From IMG/VR virus record IMGVR_UViG_3300049048_000063, positions 1-40,273 of that record: a stretch of 40,273 nucleotides of DNA; one strand, 5' to 3'. The position numbers and the translations under genes were made by a program. A model generated the notes under the pieces. That model ran no database searches, had not been told where the DNA came from, and was given only the letters and a program-made list of their open reading frames with translations. Source of the DNA: a virus. Positions within the stretch are counted from its first letter, which is position 1, and every line of letters starts with the position of its first letter. Below are positions 1-7,159 of the stretch, in pieces.

Positions 1-303
1 CAGGTCTTCGGGCATCACCAGCACCATGCGATAGCCCTTGATCGCCGCCGCCATGGCCAGCGCAATGCCCGTATTGCCCGACGTGGCCTCGATCAGCGTG
101 TCGCCCGGGCGGATATCGCCCCGCTCCTCCGCCCGGCGAATCATCGACAGCGCAGGCCGGTCCTTCACCGAACCGGCCGGGTTGTTGCCCTCCAGCTTGC
201 CCAGCACCACATTGCCCCGCGCCGTATTGTCCTGCGCCCCGATGCGCTGCAGCGCCACCAGCGGCGTGTTGCCCACCGCATCTTCAATCGTCGGATATTT
301 CAT
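1..303 (-). CDS. cysM: Cysteine synthase B, N-terminal part (runs off the window)
   Basis: PLP-dependent O-acetylserine sulfhydrylase B makes cysteine from O-acetylserine and sulfide or thiosulfate in the cytoplasm. The 101 visible residues begin MKYPTIEDAVGNTPLV. They include the PLP-lysine motif NPAGSVKDRPA (lysine of SVKDR) and the phosphate-binding TSGNTGIALA loop, both diagnostic of the CysK/CysM fold. KLEGNNPAGSVKDR favours CysM over CysK. The gene is truncated by the window edge, not mutated. It is a host gene reading away from the prophage, 40 bp from the 5' end of tRNA-Leu on the other strand, and it marks the left chromosomal flank. Confidence 0.93.
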   Translation of the reverse strand, partial: MKYPTIEDAVGNTPLVALQRIGAQDNTARGNVVLGKLEGNNPAGSVKDRPALSMIRRAEERGDIRPGDTLIEATSGNTGIALAMAAAIKGYRMVLVMPEDL

Positions 304-343
304 GCGCCCTACTGTGCCATAATTTGCGGCTTCACGAATTCCC

Positions 344-428
344 GCCCGGGTGGTGAAATTGGTAGACGCAGGGGACTCAAAATCCCCCGCCGCAAGGCGT
401 GCCGGTTCGATTCCGGCCCCGGGCACCA
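344..428 (+). tRNA. tRNA-Leu (anticodon CAA)
   Basis: A class II tRNA cloverleaf is readable by eye. The acceptor GCCCGGG (344-350) pairs with CCCGGGC (418-424), followed by discriminator A and an encoded CCA. The anticodon stem GGGGA/TCCCC encloses loop CTCAAAA, giving anticodon CAA (leucine, UUG codons). A long variable arm (CGCCGCAAGGCG) and T-arm GCCGG-TTCGATT-CCGGC follow, as expected for tRNA-Leu. Its upstream side faces cysM, so its promoter is on host DNA and only its 3' end faces the prophage. An integrase gene starts 168 bp downstream. Confidence 0.97.
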
Positions 429-495
429 TCGGCTATTTTTGCGGTCTTTCAACATTCCCGCTAATTGCCGATTTTCTTCGATAGATCAAGCACTT

Positions 496-540
496 ACGGC
501 GACTTCCACACACCCACGGAAGTCGCCGTTTTTGTTTTTC
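496..540 (+). terminator. Strong intrinsic terminator downstream of tRNA-Leu
   Basis: A perfect 12-bp inverted repeat, ACGGCGACTTCC (496-507) and GGAAGTCGCCGT (518-529), with a 10-nt loop, is followed by a T-rich run TTTTTGTTTTT. It ends the tRNA-Leu transcript and insulates the integrase gene that follows. If it is the native tRNA terminator, the prophage boundary lies to its right rather than inside the tRNA. Confidence 0.8.
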
Positions 541-562
541 ATTCCCCATTCTTGCTACAGTC

Positions 563-589
563 TCCCCACGAATTTACGCATCGTGGGGA
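563..589 (+). promoter_or_regulatory. Inverted repeat overlapping the integrase ribosome-binding site
   Basis: TCCCCACGA (563-571) and TCGTGGGGA (581-589) form a perfect 9-bp hairpin with a 9-nt loop. The right arm contains the only Shine-Dalgarno-like bases (GGGGA) before the integrase ATG at 597. TTACGCAT occurs twice (574-581 and 591-598). The hairpin could mask the ribosome site, or the palindrome could be an operator or recombinase arm site. The role is inferred. Confidence 0.45.
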
Positions 590-596
590 ATTACGC

Positions 597-1526
597 ATGG
601 CATCGATCAAGCCGCATGGGGACAAGTGGAGAGCGCAGGTAGCCCGCAAGGGTGTGCGCAAATCGGCCATTTGGCCCACCAAGCGCGAGGCTGTAGCCTG
701 GGCGAACCGGGTGGAGGCGGAAATTGATGCTGGGGCGCAACGCGGGCACACTCTGGCAGAGGCGTGCGCCAAGTACATTGAGACCGCGTCCAGGGCCAAA
801 CGCGATGCAGTGAAATGGGAAACGCTGCGGCTCAAAGCCTTCCAAGAGCACTTCGGCGAAGTTGCACTGGCGTCCATCACAAGCGAAATGATTGGGGAGT
901 GGCGCGACAAGCGCCTAGAGACGGTCACAGGCTCCACGGTGTTGCGCGAAGTGAATCTGTATCGCAACTTGTTCACGCTGGCCGTGGATGAATGGAGATG
1001 GCTGGACGAGTCACCATTCAAGGGAGTCCGCCTACCGAAGGAAAACCCGCCCCGGGAGCCGGTGTGGCCTTGGAAGTTGATCAAGCGGGTATTGCGCGCG
1101 CGGCGGGTGGAAAAGACTGCTGAGATGCAGGCCGCTTTCAGGATCGCTTTGCATACCGGACTACGGCTGAAAGAGATCCTTGGTTGTTCGTTCGACCCTC
1201 AGCGAAACGTGATCATCATCCCGCCATCCAAGACAGAGAACCGCCCTACCATCGTCCCAACGGTCGCCCGGGCGCGCAAGGTGCTGATGAACATGCCGAA
1301 GTTCACGGTAGGCCCGAACGAAGGCAGCACGCTGTTCAGCACACTCCATAACGAGTTGTTGATTGAAGGATTGACCTTCCACGACACGCGGGCCACGGCA
1401 TTGACGCTGCTTGCCCGAAAAATGGATGTGCTGACACTTGCCCGAATCAGCCGACACAAGGATCTGAATATCCTCATGCGCCGTTATTACCGAGAGACCC
1501 CGGAGCAGATCTCAGCGCGGCTTTGA
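597..1526 (+). CDS. int: Tyrosine recombinase / phage integrase 1 (tRNA-Leu side)
   Basis: Site-specific recombinase of the tyrosine family, 309 aa. The start is placed at ATG 597 (MASIKPHGDKWRAQVARKG). This is the usual N-terminal arm-binding motif of short phage integrases; the frame is open further upstream, but that stretch runs through the terminator. Core-binding region about residues 55-150, catalytic domain after that. Catalytic residues are present: R190 in HTGLRLKEIL, H262 and R265 in HDTRATA, H287 in SRHKDL, nucleophile Y297 or Y298 in RRYYRET. The gene therefore looks functional. It reads away from tRNA-Leu and converges on the lysis genes with only 14 bp between stop codons. This tightness argues that it belongs to the prophage, although a second complete integrase lies at the other end. 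Confidence 0.9.
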   Translation: MASIKPHGDKWRAQVARKGVRKSAIWPTKREAVAWANRVEAEIDAGAQRGHTLAEACAKYIETASRAKRDAVKWETLRLKAFQEHFGEVALASITSEMIGEWRDKRLETVTGSTVLREVNLYRNLFTLAVDEWRWLDESPFKGVRLPKENPPREPVWPWKLIKRVLRARRVEKTAEMQAAFRIALHTGLRLKEILGCSFDPQRNVIIIPPSKTENRPTIVPTVARARKVLMNMPKFTVGPNEGSTLFSTLHNELLIEGLTFHDTRATALTLLARKMDVLTLARISRHKDLNILMRRYYRETPEQISARL

Positions 1527-1540
1527 CGGCCACGCATCCA

Positions 1541-1966
1541 TCAGGGTTTGGACACGCCCTTGATCTTCTCGAAGGTGCGAGCCCCAGCAATGCCCAGCAT
1601 GCCGGTCAGGATCACCCATAGCGCATCCGTGTCGAGCATTGGCGGGTGTGCCAATGTGTCGGGTATCCACCCCTTGGCTTGCATCAGGGCCCACCCCCAC
1701 ACCATGAACGGATAGAGGATGAACTGATAGGCCATCGCCGCCGCACCGATCCACCCACAGGCCGGGCGCCAGCCTGCGACGAAAATAGACTCGTGCGCGG
1801 CCTCGGCCTTGTTGACCTCCATCTGGCCCGTGAGCAGAGTTGCATCGATCTTGGCAAGCTCGATCTGAGCATCCAGGCGCTCCTTGTCGGTTGTCACCAG
1901 GTCATCGATCACCTGCCCGATGGTGCCGACGATTCCGCCCACGGCGGAGACTGCGAGGGGGTTCAT
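1541..1966 (-). CDS. Three-TM holin-like protein (GTA_holin_3TM type)
   Basis: Predicted inner-membrane protein, 141 aa, last gene of the late operon. An N-terminal amphipathic segment (MNPLAVSAVGGIVGTIGQ) and a charged helix (about residues 25-60) precede AGWRPACGWIGAAAMAYQF and further hydrophobic segments near residues 65-90 and 110-130. The RPACGW motif with this layout is typical of the family called holin of 3TMs, found in phages and gene-transfer agents. It probably forms lesions that release the endolysin. Its start overlaps the endolysin stop codon (ATG 1966, stop at 1963), so the two are coupled. A second holin candidate lies upstream of the endolysin, so one of the two may act as antiholin or accessory. 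Confidence 0.7.
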   Translation of the reverse strand: MNPLAVSAVGGIVGTIGQVIDDLVTTDKERLDAQIELAKIDATLLTGQMEVNKAEAAHESIFVAGWRPACGWIGAAAMAYQFILYPFMVWGWALMQAKGWIPDTLAHPPMLDTDALWVILTGMLGIAGARTFEKIKGVSKP

Positions 1967-2469
1967 GCGGCTTCCTTGAGTGTGCGGCGGACCCAGCCCA
2001 GCAGGAACTTGCCTTGGCTGCGGTCCTTGGTGACGATCTGCTCATACCGGGCGATCTTTGCCAGGGCATAGCGAGCCATGAATAGGTCGGCGTCGTAGTT
2101 GTTCAACGCTGCCAGAGTCTTGGGGCCCACCTTGCCGTCCGGTGTAGTCCCTATGACGATCTGGGCAAGCTTTGCCGCCGTCGAGGTCCCGGCATTCACC
2201 GCGAAATCGAACAGGGTTCGGGCCATGTCTTGGCTCTGCACCTCTTCCAGCCGCAGGGGCGTCCAAAAGTTGGAGCGATAGAAGCCGCGCACCATCTCAG
2301 CCGGGGGTGTGTCGCCGCTGTCCAGATAGGACCACCCAGGCCAGTTGGGCCAGTTGTTGCGCGAAATGCCTGCATAGGTCATGCCGCCGCGATCACCGGC
2401 AACGGTGTGCAGCTTGTAGCCGCCCTCGTTGACGATCATGCGCTCGAAGGCTTGGAGAAAATCGCTCAT
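1963..2469 (-). CDS. Endolysin, GH108 family muramidase with C-terminal peptidoglycan-binding domain
   Basis: Peptidoglycan hydrolase of 168 aa that cleaves glycan strands for host lysis. The N-terminus holds the GH108 signature with catalytic glutamate E15 in IVNEGGY, followed by DRGGMTYAGIS and a FDFAVNAG segment. The C-terminal half (about residues 95-168) has TPDGKVGPKTLAALN, typical of the PG_binding_3 domain that accompanies GH108. There is no signal peptide or SAR segment, so export depends on the holins. It lies between the two holin-like genes and overlaps both by 4 bp, forming a compact lysis cassette. No Rz/Rz1 spanin pair was recognised. Confidence 0.88.
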   Translation of the reverse strand: MSDFLQAFERMIVNEGGYKLHTVAGDRGGMTYAGISRNNWPNWPGWSYLDSGDTPPAEMVRGFYRSNFWTPLRLEEVQSQDMARTLFDFAVNAGTSTAAKLAQIVIGTTPDGKVGPKTLAALNNYDADLFMARYALAKIARYEQIVTKDRSQGKFLLGWVRRTLKEAA

Positions 2470-2711
2470 AGCTTGTCCCAGTTCGAGCCGTACTCACTGC
2501 GCATCCTCAGTGCCATTTCCCGCATCTCGCGTCGGTCTTTGCGCCAAGACCAGTACTGGCCGAGGATCAGACCGGTTACCCCGACGAAAATGCCGACGAT
2601 CACGCCAAGCTCGTTCAGGGTCAGGCCGAACACAACGGCGCTGCCTGCGCCTCCGTATGCGGCTACTTTGCTTGCGGCAATGCCTGCGGTTTCGACGGTG
2701 TGATTACTCAT
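2466..2711 (-). CDS. HP1-family-like phage holin
   Basis: Small membrane protein of 81 aa, start ATG 2711. One clear transmembrane segment (about residues 25-50, GSAVVFGLTLNELGVIVGIF) continues into a second hydrophobic stretch ending LGQYWSWRKDRREMREM. A very basic, coiled C-terminal tail follows. The LTLNELGVIVGIFVG motif and a tail of the form YWSWRKDRRE match the HP1-type holin family. Its stop overlaps the endolysin start (ATGA), so it opens the lysis cassette. It follows a terminator at 2737-2759, suggesting the lysis genes are reached by antiterminated readthrough. Confidence 0.7.
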   Translation of the reverse strand: MSNHTVETAGIAASKVAAYGGAGSAVVFGLTLNELGVIVGIFVGVTGLILGQYWSWRKDRREMREMALRMRSEYGSNWDKL

Positions 2712-2736
2712 GGGGTGATAATTGAGAGTCGGGCGT

Positions 2737-2759
2737 AAAAAAGCCCGCAAGGAGCGGGC
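2737..2759 (-). terminator. Intrinsic terminator between ejection gene and lysis cassette
   Basis: On the minus strand GCCCGC-TCCTT-GCGGGC is followed by a run of six T residues. It sits directly downstream of the large ejection-protein gene and ahead of the holin gene. It is one of several hairpins in the late operon that would need antitermination to be passed. Confidence 0.75.
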
Positions 2760-2873
2760 ATGGGTGAGACGATTTCGGCATGGATTCGCGCCACGGGCAT
2801 CAACCCGATATTGCTCGGGTGGCTGGTGTCGCTGGCTATCCTTGCATTAATTGACCGGTGGCGCCGCAAGTAG
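2760..2873 (+). CDS. Possible antisense 37-aa single-TM peptide
   Basis: On the strand opposite the late operon, ATG 2760 opens a 37-codon frame preceded by AAGGAG. It reads MGETISAWIRATG, then a strong hydrophobic helix (INPILLGWLVSLAILALID) and a basic tail RWRRK. The layout is that of a small inner-membrane peptide, perhaps an antiholin or toxin-like peptide next to the lysis genes. However, the Shine-Dalgarno bases coincide with the arm of the minus-strand terminator, so the match may be chance. The frame overlaps the last 27 bp of the ejection-protein gene on the other strand. No promoter is evident. Confidence 0.3.
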   Translation: MGETISAWIRATGINPILLGWLVSLAILALIDRWRRK

Positions 2874-4973
2874 CCCGCCGGAGAATCCGAGTGCTGGATT
2901 GAGCAGGCCACTCGCCAGCGGGGGGCGCGGTTGCAGCGCAAGCAAACCGGGCGCCACGTTCTGCGCCGCGCGTTGCTGCATCGTGATATTGATGTTCTGC
3001 AGCGCTGGCCCAGCCAGAGGCCCAATCACAGGGATGTTGTTGAGAACGTCGATCCCCTTCCCAAGCAGTAGCGCACCAGAGTTGCTGTTGTTCACGGCTG
3101 AGCCTACTGGCTGGTTCTGCATGTAACTAGCCACACGGCCAACGGTGCGCAGTTGGGCCAATTCTTCGGGCGAGAAGAACAGGGACAACTTGCGATCACC
3201 GATCTTGTTCAGTTCGCGGTTAAATGCCGACTGACTGAACTTCCCGACTTCATCCGAAGCCCCGCCAAGTGCCTTGTCTTTCAGGTGCGCCAAAATTGCA
3301 TCGCGCACTACTGGCACACCTTGCGGGCCGATCTCCTGCACCAGTTCTCGCGCTTCGTTGGGCGTCCCGCCGATGATGAACTTCTGAGCAATCCGAGCAG
3401 GGTCGCTTGCCCCGCTTTCTGACAAGACGCTGCGCACGATGGGATTTGCATCCTCATATGCATAAGCGGCGCGGGTCGCTCCCCTCGCCCGGTTCACAGC
3501 GTCAATCGCAGATGCTGGAGCGGCATCCATAGCCCGCAGGCGCTGCGCCATGTCGCCAGTGATCACTGAGTTGCCAAAGTCGATTCCGCGCGGATTGGTG
3601 ATTGGTTGCACCTCAGCCTGCGAAAGCACGCGGGCTGCAGCCTTCGCCGCTGCGCCCTCGTTGCCACCTTTGAACACTTCGCGCGAGAGCATTGATTGCA
3701 GGTTGCGATAGTCCTGCGGGGTGAATGGCTGCCCAGTCTGGAAAGCCTCCATGTACCGCGAGATCGTCGGGTTCATGAACGGCATCAACCCCTCGTCACC
3801 GAGCGTTTGGTTAATGTCGCTGATCACCTTGGACGAAATGGGCTGTTTGTAGCCCGGCGAACCTTTGGCTGCATCCCACGCGGCTTGCTCTGCGCCTCGC
3901 AGTTGCGACTGACGACTTAGAACTGCGCCAGTTACGGTTTCGCCCGCCTTGTAGATATCCCCTCGGGTCGCGCCTTGCTCGTTCAAAGATTGAATCAACC
4001 GCGCGTTGTTTTGGTTCTGAACTCGCGCCAAGCCTTGCAACCCACCATCCGAGGAGCTCGCCCCCATCTTGGCGAGGTTCATTTCCTGCGTGATACGCAC
4101 CGGGTCTTGCGTGACCATCCCGCGCGTGGGCGTTGCCCCAACCGCCTGGAACTCTGCCAATCTGCGAACCGCAGCGGGGTCTAGCTCCTGCCCCGCGCGC
4201 AAGGCATCCTGCATCTGGGCGCGCAAAGATTGGCGGGCGCGTTCCGGGACTTGGCTGTAGTCCATCCCCGCCCGCTGCAGGACGTTGCTGATCTGCACAT
4301 CCATTTGCTGGGGAGTGAGCCGGTTGAAGGCGCGCTTGCCTGCGTTGGCGACCGCGTTGGCTGCACCGGGCACCAGTCCGCCCGCCACGCCGCCGATCAC
4401 GGCTGCACCGGCCTGCTGCAGCTCATTGCCGCCGCCTTCGCGCGACAGCCCACCCATGACGCCAGCGCCAGTGGCAGATGTGAGCTGAGCCGTCGGGTTC
4501 GCGGCCATTCCTGCGCCCACCGTTCCAACCATGCCGGGGAGTTGCGCCGCAGCGCGCGAAGCACCCAGCATCCCGCCAGTACCGGCCAGCAACCGTGTCG
4601 CATCGCCAACCACGCGCTCCTGGCTGGTTGCTGGCTTGGGCAGGCCAATAGTGTCAGCCAGGCCGGAGGCAATTTCTCCGAGCGGCTTTGTCTTGATGCC
4701 ACCCAGGCGCATCAACCCCGCAATGGGTTCTGTGACGATCTGAGCTGCCTGGGCTGGGCCTTCCAGCGCATAGCGGGCGGTGAGCCCGATCTGGCGAGGA
4801 ATGTCGGACAACCCACGGTTGATGGATTGGCCCGCCTCTTGGACCGGCTGAGGTGCTGGCGCGGCCTGTTGCTGGCTCATCACAAACGCGCCGATTTGAT
4901 CTGCAGTGGCGCCTGCCGGGCCTTCTACCGTATAGGTTTTGCCATCCGGCCCTTGGAGAGTGTAGATAGGCAC
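2847..4973 (-). CDS. Large ejection / internal virion protein candidate
   Basis: 708-aa protein, last and longest of a run of genes between the tail-nozzle gene and lysis. This is where P22-like phages keep their DNA-ejection proteins. The start is placed at GTG 4973 (VPIYTLQGPDGKTYTVEGPA), because it overlaps the upstream stop (TAGTG) in the same way as most late-gene junctions here and AGGGG lies eight bases upstream. The N-terminal 35 residues form a short module common in phage virion proteins (GPDGKTYTVEGPAGATADQI). The body is Ala/Gln/Gly-rich with long helices and a hydrophobic GAGMAANPTAQLTSATGAG region. No catalytic motif was found. The ejection role is inferred from position, size and composition. 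Confidence 0.6.
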   Translation of the reverse strand: MPIYTLQGPDGKTYTVEGPAGATADQIGAFVMSQQQAAPAPQPVQEAGQSINRGLSDIPRQIGLTARYALEGPAQAAQIVTEPIAGLMRLGGIKTKPLGEIASGLADTIGLPKPATSQERVVGDATRLLAGTGGMLGASRAAAQLPGMVGTVGAGMAANPTAQLTSATGAGVMGGLSREGGGNELQQAGAAVIGGVAGGLVPGAANAVANAGKRAFNRLTPQQMDVQISNVLQRAGMDYSQVPERARQSLRAQMQDALRAGQELDPAAVRRLAEFQAVGATPTRGMVTQDPVRITQEMNLAKMGASSSDGGLQGLARVQNQNNARLIQSLNEQGATRGDIYKAGETVTGAVLSRQSQLRGAEQAAWDAAKGSPGYKQPISSKVISDINQTLGDEGLMPFMNPTISRYMEAFQTGQPFTPQDYRNLQSMLSREVFKGGNEGAAAKAAARVLSQAEVQPITNPRGIDFGNSVITGDMAQRLRAMDAAPASAIDAVNRARGATRAAYAYEDANPIVRSVLSESGASDPARIAQKFIIGGTPNEARELVQEIGPQGVPVVRDAILAHLKDKALGGASDEVGKFSQSAFNRELNKIGDRKLSLFFSPEELAQLRTVGRVASYMQNQPVGSAVNNSNSGALLLGKGIDVLNNIPVIGPLAGPALQNINITMQQRAAQNVAPGLLALQPRPPLASGLLNPALGFSGGLLAAPPVN

Positions 4974-6238
4974 TATTGAACCCCTAGTATTTTCCACTCA
5001 CCACCAGCAGTCGATGGCCGATTCTGAGGTGATGGCGACGGCACGGTAAGGAATGGCGCCAGCGCTGCGGCGTTGGGGTTCGCGAGCAACGGCTGCACGT
5101 TCTGGTTGTGGCGCTCGATGCGATAGCGGGCGGTCTTTTCCAGGGATGCGGTCAGCGTCTTGAGTTCTGGCAGGGTCATGCTGATGTCACCGGATGCCGC
5201 ACGGCGGATGATGTCGCGCTCGTTTTCGGTGATCTGGCCTTGCCCCTTCATTTGGGCTGCTGCGTCCAGTTCCAGCTGCGCCATCTGCTGCATGGCGGCG
5301 CGGGTCTTCTGCAGGGTTTCATTGGCATCTTTCCCTGCAAGTCCAAGCTGAGACCCAAGCTGAGTGAGCAGTATCGCGGGCTTGGTTGCCGGACCGGCCA
5401 TGACCTTGCCGCTGTTCAGGATGTCGCTCAACTGCCCGATAGTGCGCAGTGAGTCCGAAGCGCCTCGGGCCTGAGCCAGTGAGCTATCCACCTGTTTACC
5501 CAATCCACCAGCCAGCTCATTCAGGAATGACTTTTCCGTGTTCACCGCGACGTTGTTGCTGACGCGCGTGGCCCCTGCCCCAGCCTTGCGGATCTCGTAA
5601 TCCTGATAGGCCCGGTTCGGCACGATGTTGCCTGCGGGGTCCATCTGGAACGGCTTGTTGGGATTGGGGATGGCTCGATTCGTGTTCGCCGGGTCGTAGG
5701 GATTGACGCCGACACCCTCCACAAACTCCAGCTTGTCGCGCGGTTGCAAGTCGCCGTAGTTGCGTGTTTGGGCGAACTTCGCCAGGGACGCGGGGGTGAA
5801 TTTCTCCGGGTTGATCTTGTCGACCGGGATTTCCTTTTGCAGGGATTGAAGGATCTGCATACCCTTCGCCGGGTTCACCCCCATCATGGCCTGGGCATAG
5901 CCCTGCATGTCGAACCCCGCTGGAGTTCCTGGGCGCCCAGCGCTGGGCAAGATCCCGGCCTCTGGATCGCCAGCCAAAGGGGAGAGTTCACGCGTCCCGG
6001 GCTTGAAGAACTGCCCGGCGAGTGCGGCTTCTCGATCCTGCTGCTCCCATTCCTTCTTTTGGCGCCCGATCTGTGCCTGCTTCCACTCTGCCTCAGCGCG
6101 AGCCTGTGCGGCCTGATCTTGCGCAGCCAGCAGCCCCATCAGCCCTTGAAACCCCTGCGCCTTGGGCATTTGCCCGAGCGCGAGCAGGCCGAGGCCCATC
6201 CGCATCTCAGGATTGTTGAAGTCAAGTAGTCCTGCCAT
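4973..6238 (-). CDS. Putative ejection / virion protein
   Basis: 421-aa protein starting MAGLLDFNNPEMRMGLGLLALG, with a GGAG ribosome site before ATG 6238. Residues about 30-75 form a charged Gln/Glu/Arg-rich helix likely to be coiled coil (AEAEWKQAQIGRQKKEWEQQ). The C-terminal half is again helical, with many Gln and Ala, and ends in a Pro-rich tail. It has no signal peptide and no recognised enzyme motif. Neighbours and composition resemble the ejection-protein set of short-tailed phages, so a role in DNA delivery is inferred rather than shown. Confidence 0.55.
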   Translation of the reverse strand: MAGLLDFNNPEMRMGLGLLALGQMPKAQGFQGLMGLLAAQDQAAQARAEAEWKQAQIGRQKKEWEQQDREAALAGQFFKPGTRELSPLAGDPEAGILPSAGRPGTPAGFDMQGYAQAMMGVNPAKGMQILQSLQKEIPVDKINPEKFTPASLAKFAQTRNYGDLQPRDKLEFVEGVGVNPYDPANTNRAIPNPNKPFQMDPAGNIVPNRAYQDYEIRKAGAGATRVSNNVAVNTEKSFLNELAGGLGKQVDSSLAQARGASDSLRTIGQLSDILNSGKVMAGPATKPAILLTQLGSQLGLAGKDANETLQKTRAAMQQMAQLELDAAAQMKGQGQITENERDIIRRAASGDISMTLPELKTLTASLEKTARYRIERHNQNVQPLLANPNAAALAPFLTVPSPSPQNRPSTAGGEWKILGVQ

Positions 6239-6240
6239 GT

Positions 6241-6801
6241 TTACGCTCCTGCGCCGTGGCGGTCAGGGTTGACCCAATTCTTGTTGCGTTCTTCTTCCTC
6301 GCGGCGACGGCGTTCTTCCTCGGTTTCTTCCTTGGGCTTGTTCACGCGCGGGCCACCGGTTGCAGTCCATGGGTTCATCTCTTGCCAGTTGACCTGGCCG
6401 TACTTTTGCCCCTGCGGGATCGAGAACACGCCAGGGCCAAGCAAACCCTGCGGGCGGGCCTGCATGGGCATTTGCTGGGGCATGCTGAGCAATCCACCGG
6501 GTTGTTGGCCGCGCTGGTAGTTCGAGCCCATCAGCTTGTTAGCCAATCCCATGATCCCGTTGTTCTGGTCGCGGAATGCATCGAGGTCGGTGAATGTGTT
6601 CTGGTACGCCACCTGCTGCATCGGGTTCCAGGGGTTCTGCATCTGGTATTGCTGGAGCATTTGCCCCCAATCCAGCGTGTTTTGCAGAGGCTTTTGAGCC
6701 GGTGCCCATGGGTCCTTGGAGACTTGCTGGCCGCCGCCGTCATCCCCCCCAAAAAGACCACCCATCAAGCCACCAAGTGCTGGTCCAATAACTCCGGGCA
6801 T
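6241..6801 (-). CDS. Gln/Met/Pro-rich virion protein, function unknown
   Basis: 186-aa low-complexity protein. It begins with a glycine-rich hydrophobic segment (MPGVIGPALGGLMGGLFGG), which may be a membrane-active N-terminus. A long Gln/Met/Pro-rich middle follows, then a highly charged helix near residues 155-170 (ETEEERRRREEEERNK). AAGGAG lies seven bases before ATG 6801. It lies between two other ejection-type genes, so an accessory ejection or virion role is likely. I recognise no named family. Confidence 0.5.
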   Translation of the reverse strand: MPGVIGPALGGLMGGLFGGDDGGGQQVSKDPWAPAQKPLQNTLDWGQMLQQYQMQNPWNPMQQVAYQNTFTDLDAFRDQNNGIMGLANKLMGSNYQRGQQPGGLLSMPQQMPMQARPQGLLGPGVFSIPQGQKYGQVNWQEMNPWTATGGPRVNKPKEETEEERRRREEEERNKNWVNPDRHGAGA

Positions 6802-6802
6802 G

Positions 6803-7159
6803 TCATAACTCCTTTACACAGGTAATTGAGGCCAGCTCATAGTCCGGCAGACGGCGCATCCAGCCTTTCCGGCCAGAGAAGTACGCCTTCTTGCAACCGA
6901 TGGCTTTCGCCCATGTTTCGATCTCGTTCATGATTTCGTGCGTGAAATCACCTGCCATCGCGACGATGTGAACTCCAGGGCCTTCTTTTTGTTTGCACAC
7001 CTCTGTGACAGCCCAAACACGGCCAACTCGCCATAGTTGGGCCAAGTCATCGCGGCATCGCTGCACCCACTCAGAAGCGCTTTGCACCCCATAACGATCA
7101 AAGGCCGGTGCAAGTGCTGCAGCGGCCTCGTCGGGAATGGTTGAGGGGGTGTAGTGCAT
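6803..7159 (-). CDS. GNAT-like phage protein
   Basis: 118-aa soluble protein with alternating strands and helices. The core VGRVWAVTEVCKQ, then GPGVHIVAMAGDF, a helix (MNEIETWAKAIGCKKAYF) and GRKGWMRRLPDYE follow the layout of the small GNAT-fold proteins found in phage morphogenesis clusters. It lacks a convincing complete acetyl-CoA pyrophosphate loop, so catalytic activity is uncertain. Start ATG 7159 overlaps the stop of the preceding gene (TGATG), showing translational coupling within the late operon. Confidence 0.45.
   Translation of the reverse strand: MHYTPSTIPDEAAAALAPAFDRYGVQSASEWVQRCRDDLAQLWRVGRVWAVTEVCKQKEGPGVHIVAMAGDFTHEIMNEIETWAKAIGCKKAYFSGRKGWMRRLPDYELASITCVKEL

Noticed and set aside
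4365-4376. Short match to the tRNA-Leu 3' end (CCGGGCACCA) as an att remnant
   Set aside because: Only 10 bases, inside an intact ejection-protein gene, with no T-arm sequence beside it; most likely chance.
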